This document shows positions 23,159-24,305 of a stretch of DNA of 24,305 nucleotides, in pieces. The first letter of the stretch is position 1; every line of letters begins with the position of its first letter. Below the pieces are notes generated by a model. That model made no database searches, was not told the DNA's origin, and was given only the letters and a program-made list of their open reading frames with translations. The position numbers and the translations under genes were made by a program. The DNA is from an uncultured bacterium (lineage in GTDB: Bacteria; Bacillota; Clostridia; Peptostreptococcales; Anaerovoracaceae): positions 1-24,305 of the forward strand of contig CAJMLL010000036.1 of assembly GCA_905214225.1 (NCBI GenBank), in the 5' to 3' direction.

Positions 23159-24226
23159 ATGGTAACACCTAAAGATATTCAGGTAAAGCAGTTCGGACTC
23201 TCAATGCGCGGCTATAACAAGCGCGAGGTGGACGAATTCTTAGACGCCATCACGATCGACTATCAGAATGTGATTGAAGAGAAAGCGCGTCTGGAACAGG
23301 AAAATAAAGACTTGAAATCCCGGCTGGAAGAGTCGCAGAAGAATGAGCATTCCGTGATGAACACGCTGGAACAGGCAAAGCGTCTGATGAGCGACATTTC
23401 CGAGAGCGCAGAGAAGCGTGCGGAAGTCATCATCAAGAACGCGCATCTGGACGCACAGACCATCACCAGAAATGCCAAGGATTCTGTTGCGACATACACC
23501 GAGCAGAGCGAGCAGATGAAGAACAAGCTCGCCGGCTTCCGTGCCCGCTTCAAACAGTTCATGAACGACGAGATGGGCCGTATGGATTCCACCGTTGAGG
23601 AGCTTTTTGCCGACCTGGGTGAGATCGTACCGGATATGGATGAACTGGACAGCAGAAATACGGAGAATTACCGCCAGCAGAGCAGTAAACCGCAGCCTTC
23701 TTCCGGGCGCAGCAGTTTTCCGTCCGCGTCTGAGCGCAGCATCCCTTCCTCCGACAAAATGGACGAGACAAGGGTGTTCTCGGTATCGGGAGATGAGCCG
23801 GATTCTGCGTCCCGCAGCCGTGAGAAGAATGCGGACCATATCATGGTTTTCGGCCGCGATGAACTGAAAAACGCATCATCTGGTCAGACAGATTCACCTG
23901 CAGACAGCGGATCCTATGAGAAATACAGCCTTGAAGACCTGTTTAAGGATGACGACAGCAGTTCCGCTTCATCCGATCATACGATGGTTTTCTCCAAAGA
24001 AAAGATTACCGATGAATTCGGTTCGGAAGAGCCGGTTATGGAAGACAGAAAAAAAGATGCCTCCAGGGCGGCTTCCAATGAGCCGGATACTTCCTGGCTG
24101 AAGGACGCACCGGACGAATCGGCTGTTCAGACACCGAAGGCCGGACGCAGACCATTCAGTGGAAAAGGAGAAACCGTTGTCATGGATAAGAACGATTTTC
24201 TCAAGGAATTTGACAAGCATAAGTAA
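23159..24226 (+). CDS. divIVA: DivIVA-domain protein with a long disordered C-terminal tail
   Basis: The N-terminal 60 residues are a DivIVA membrane-curvature domain (PKDIQVKQFGLSMRGYNKREVDEFLDAI), followed by a coiled coil to about residue 165. DivIVA marks poles and septa and recruits division or wall-synthesis proteins. The remaining 190 residues are acidic, Ser-rich and disordered. They carry four similar short motifs: ETRVF (T204), HIMVFGRDE (I228), HTMVFSKEK (T275) and ETVVMDKND (T339). At 355 residues it is much longer than B. subtilis DivIVA. The usual ylmH between yggT and divIVA is missing. Confidence 0.93.
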   Translation: MVTPKDIQVKQFGLSMRGYNKREVDEFLDAITIDYQNVIEEKARLEQENKDLKSRLEESQKNEHSVMNTLEQAKRLMSDISESAEKRAEVIIKNAHLDAQTITRNAKDSVATYTEQSEQMKNKLAGFRARFKQFMNDEMGRMDSTVEELFADLGEIVPDMDELDSRNTENYRQQSSKPQPSSGRSSFPSASERSIPSSDKMDETRVFSVSGDEPDSASRSREKNADHIMVFGRDELKNASSGQTDSPADSGSYEKYSLEDLFKDDDSSSASSDHTMVFSKEKITDEFGSEEPVMEDRKKDASRAASNEPDTSWLKDAPDESAVQTPKAGRRPFSGKGETVVMDKNDFLKEFDKHK

Positions 24227-24305
24227 ACAGCAGAATAACATTTTCATCATCCTAAATTGCAATAATAAGTTGGACACTATCCACTAAGCAGTAATCTGGT
24301 AGATT
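24227..24305. other. Tail of the window, no gene seen
   Basis: AT-rich bases after divIVA without a clear terminator. GTTGGACACTATCCAC at about 24268-24283 resembles the ends of some insertion sequences, but the window stops before this can be judged. Confidence 0.3.

Noticed and set aside
24268..24305. Insertion-sequence end at the window edge
   Set aside because: Only a short resemblance (TTGGACACTATCCAC) with no transposase or second end in view; kept only as a remark.

Overview
The window looks like a chromosomal segment of a Gram-positive anaerobe of the class Clostridia. The evidence is the conserved block ylxM-ffh-rpsP-khpA-rimM-trmD, the cell-division block yggS-sepF-yggT-divIVA, a single-chain pyruvate carboxylase, a DUF711/ACT-domain pair, strong AGGAGG ribosome binding sites and two GEMM-I cyclic-dinucleotide riboswitches. 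Species cannot be fixed from the sequence alone. Most genes are housekeeping. The accessory and most interesting part is the first 4.6 kb.

Region 1 (about 148-4590): two tandem paralogous modules. Each has a conserved upstream region of about 180 bp, a GEMM-I riboswitch whose 3' side can mask the Shine-Dalgarno sequence, a secreted protein with InlB B-type (Listeria-Bacteroides) repeats, an Fn3-like segment and a Big2-like C-terminus, and a GCCGGCAG-type terminator. Signal peptides and C-terminal halves are alike, while the N-terminal domains differ. Copy 1 is split by a +1 frameshift at a run of eight G just after the signal peptide, which suggests phase variation. It also carries A rather than G at the aptamer position that decides between c-di-GMP and cGAMP. 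Copy 2 is intact and has the c-di-GMP-type G.

Region 2 (4614-6333, minus strand): an ACT-domain protein (UPF0237) followed by a UPF0210/DUF711 gene interrupted by one in-frame TAA. Region 3 (6334-9854): ung and bipA/typA, separated and followed by intergenic DNA rich in predicted RNA stems, including a short recurring motif around ATTTTGTC. Region 4 (9855-16609): pyruvate carboxylase with a strong terminator, a DUF47-pit phosphate transport pair, and a LysA-like fold-type III PLP decarboxylase with its own promoter and terminator.

Region 5 (16627-20539): the SRP/ribosome operon, ylxM-ffh then rpsP-khpA-rimM-trmD, with a promoter overlapped by a perfect inverted repeat, an internal terminator-like hairpin after khpA and a 26-bp perfect palindrome between rimM and trmD. 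rplS, the usual next gene, is absent. Region 6 (20611-24226): a HlyD-like membrane protein, yggS, sepF, yggT and divIVA, a division and wall-growth cluster lacking the usual S4-domain gene ylmH. The DivIVA tail carries four copies of a short T-x-V-F-like motif. The last 80 bases hold no recognisable gene.
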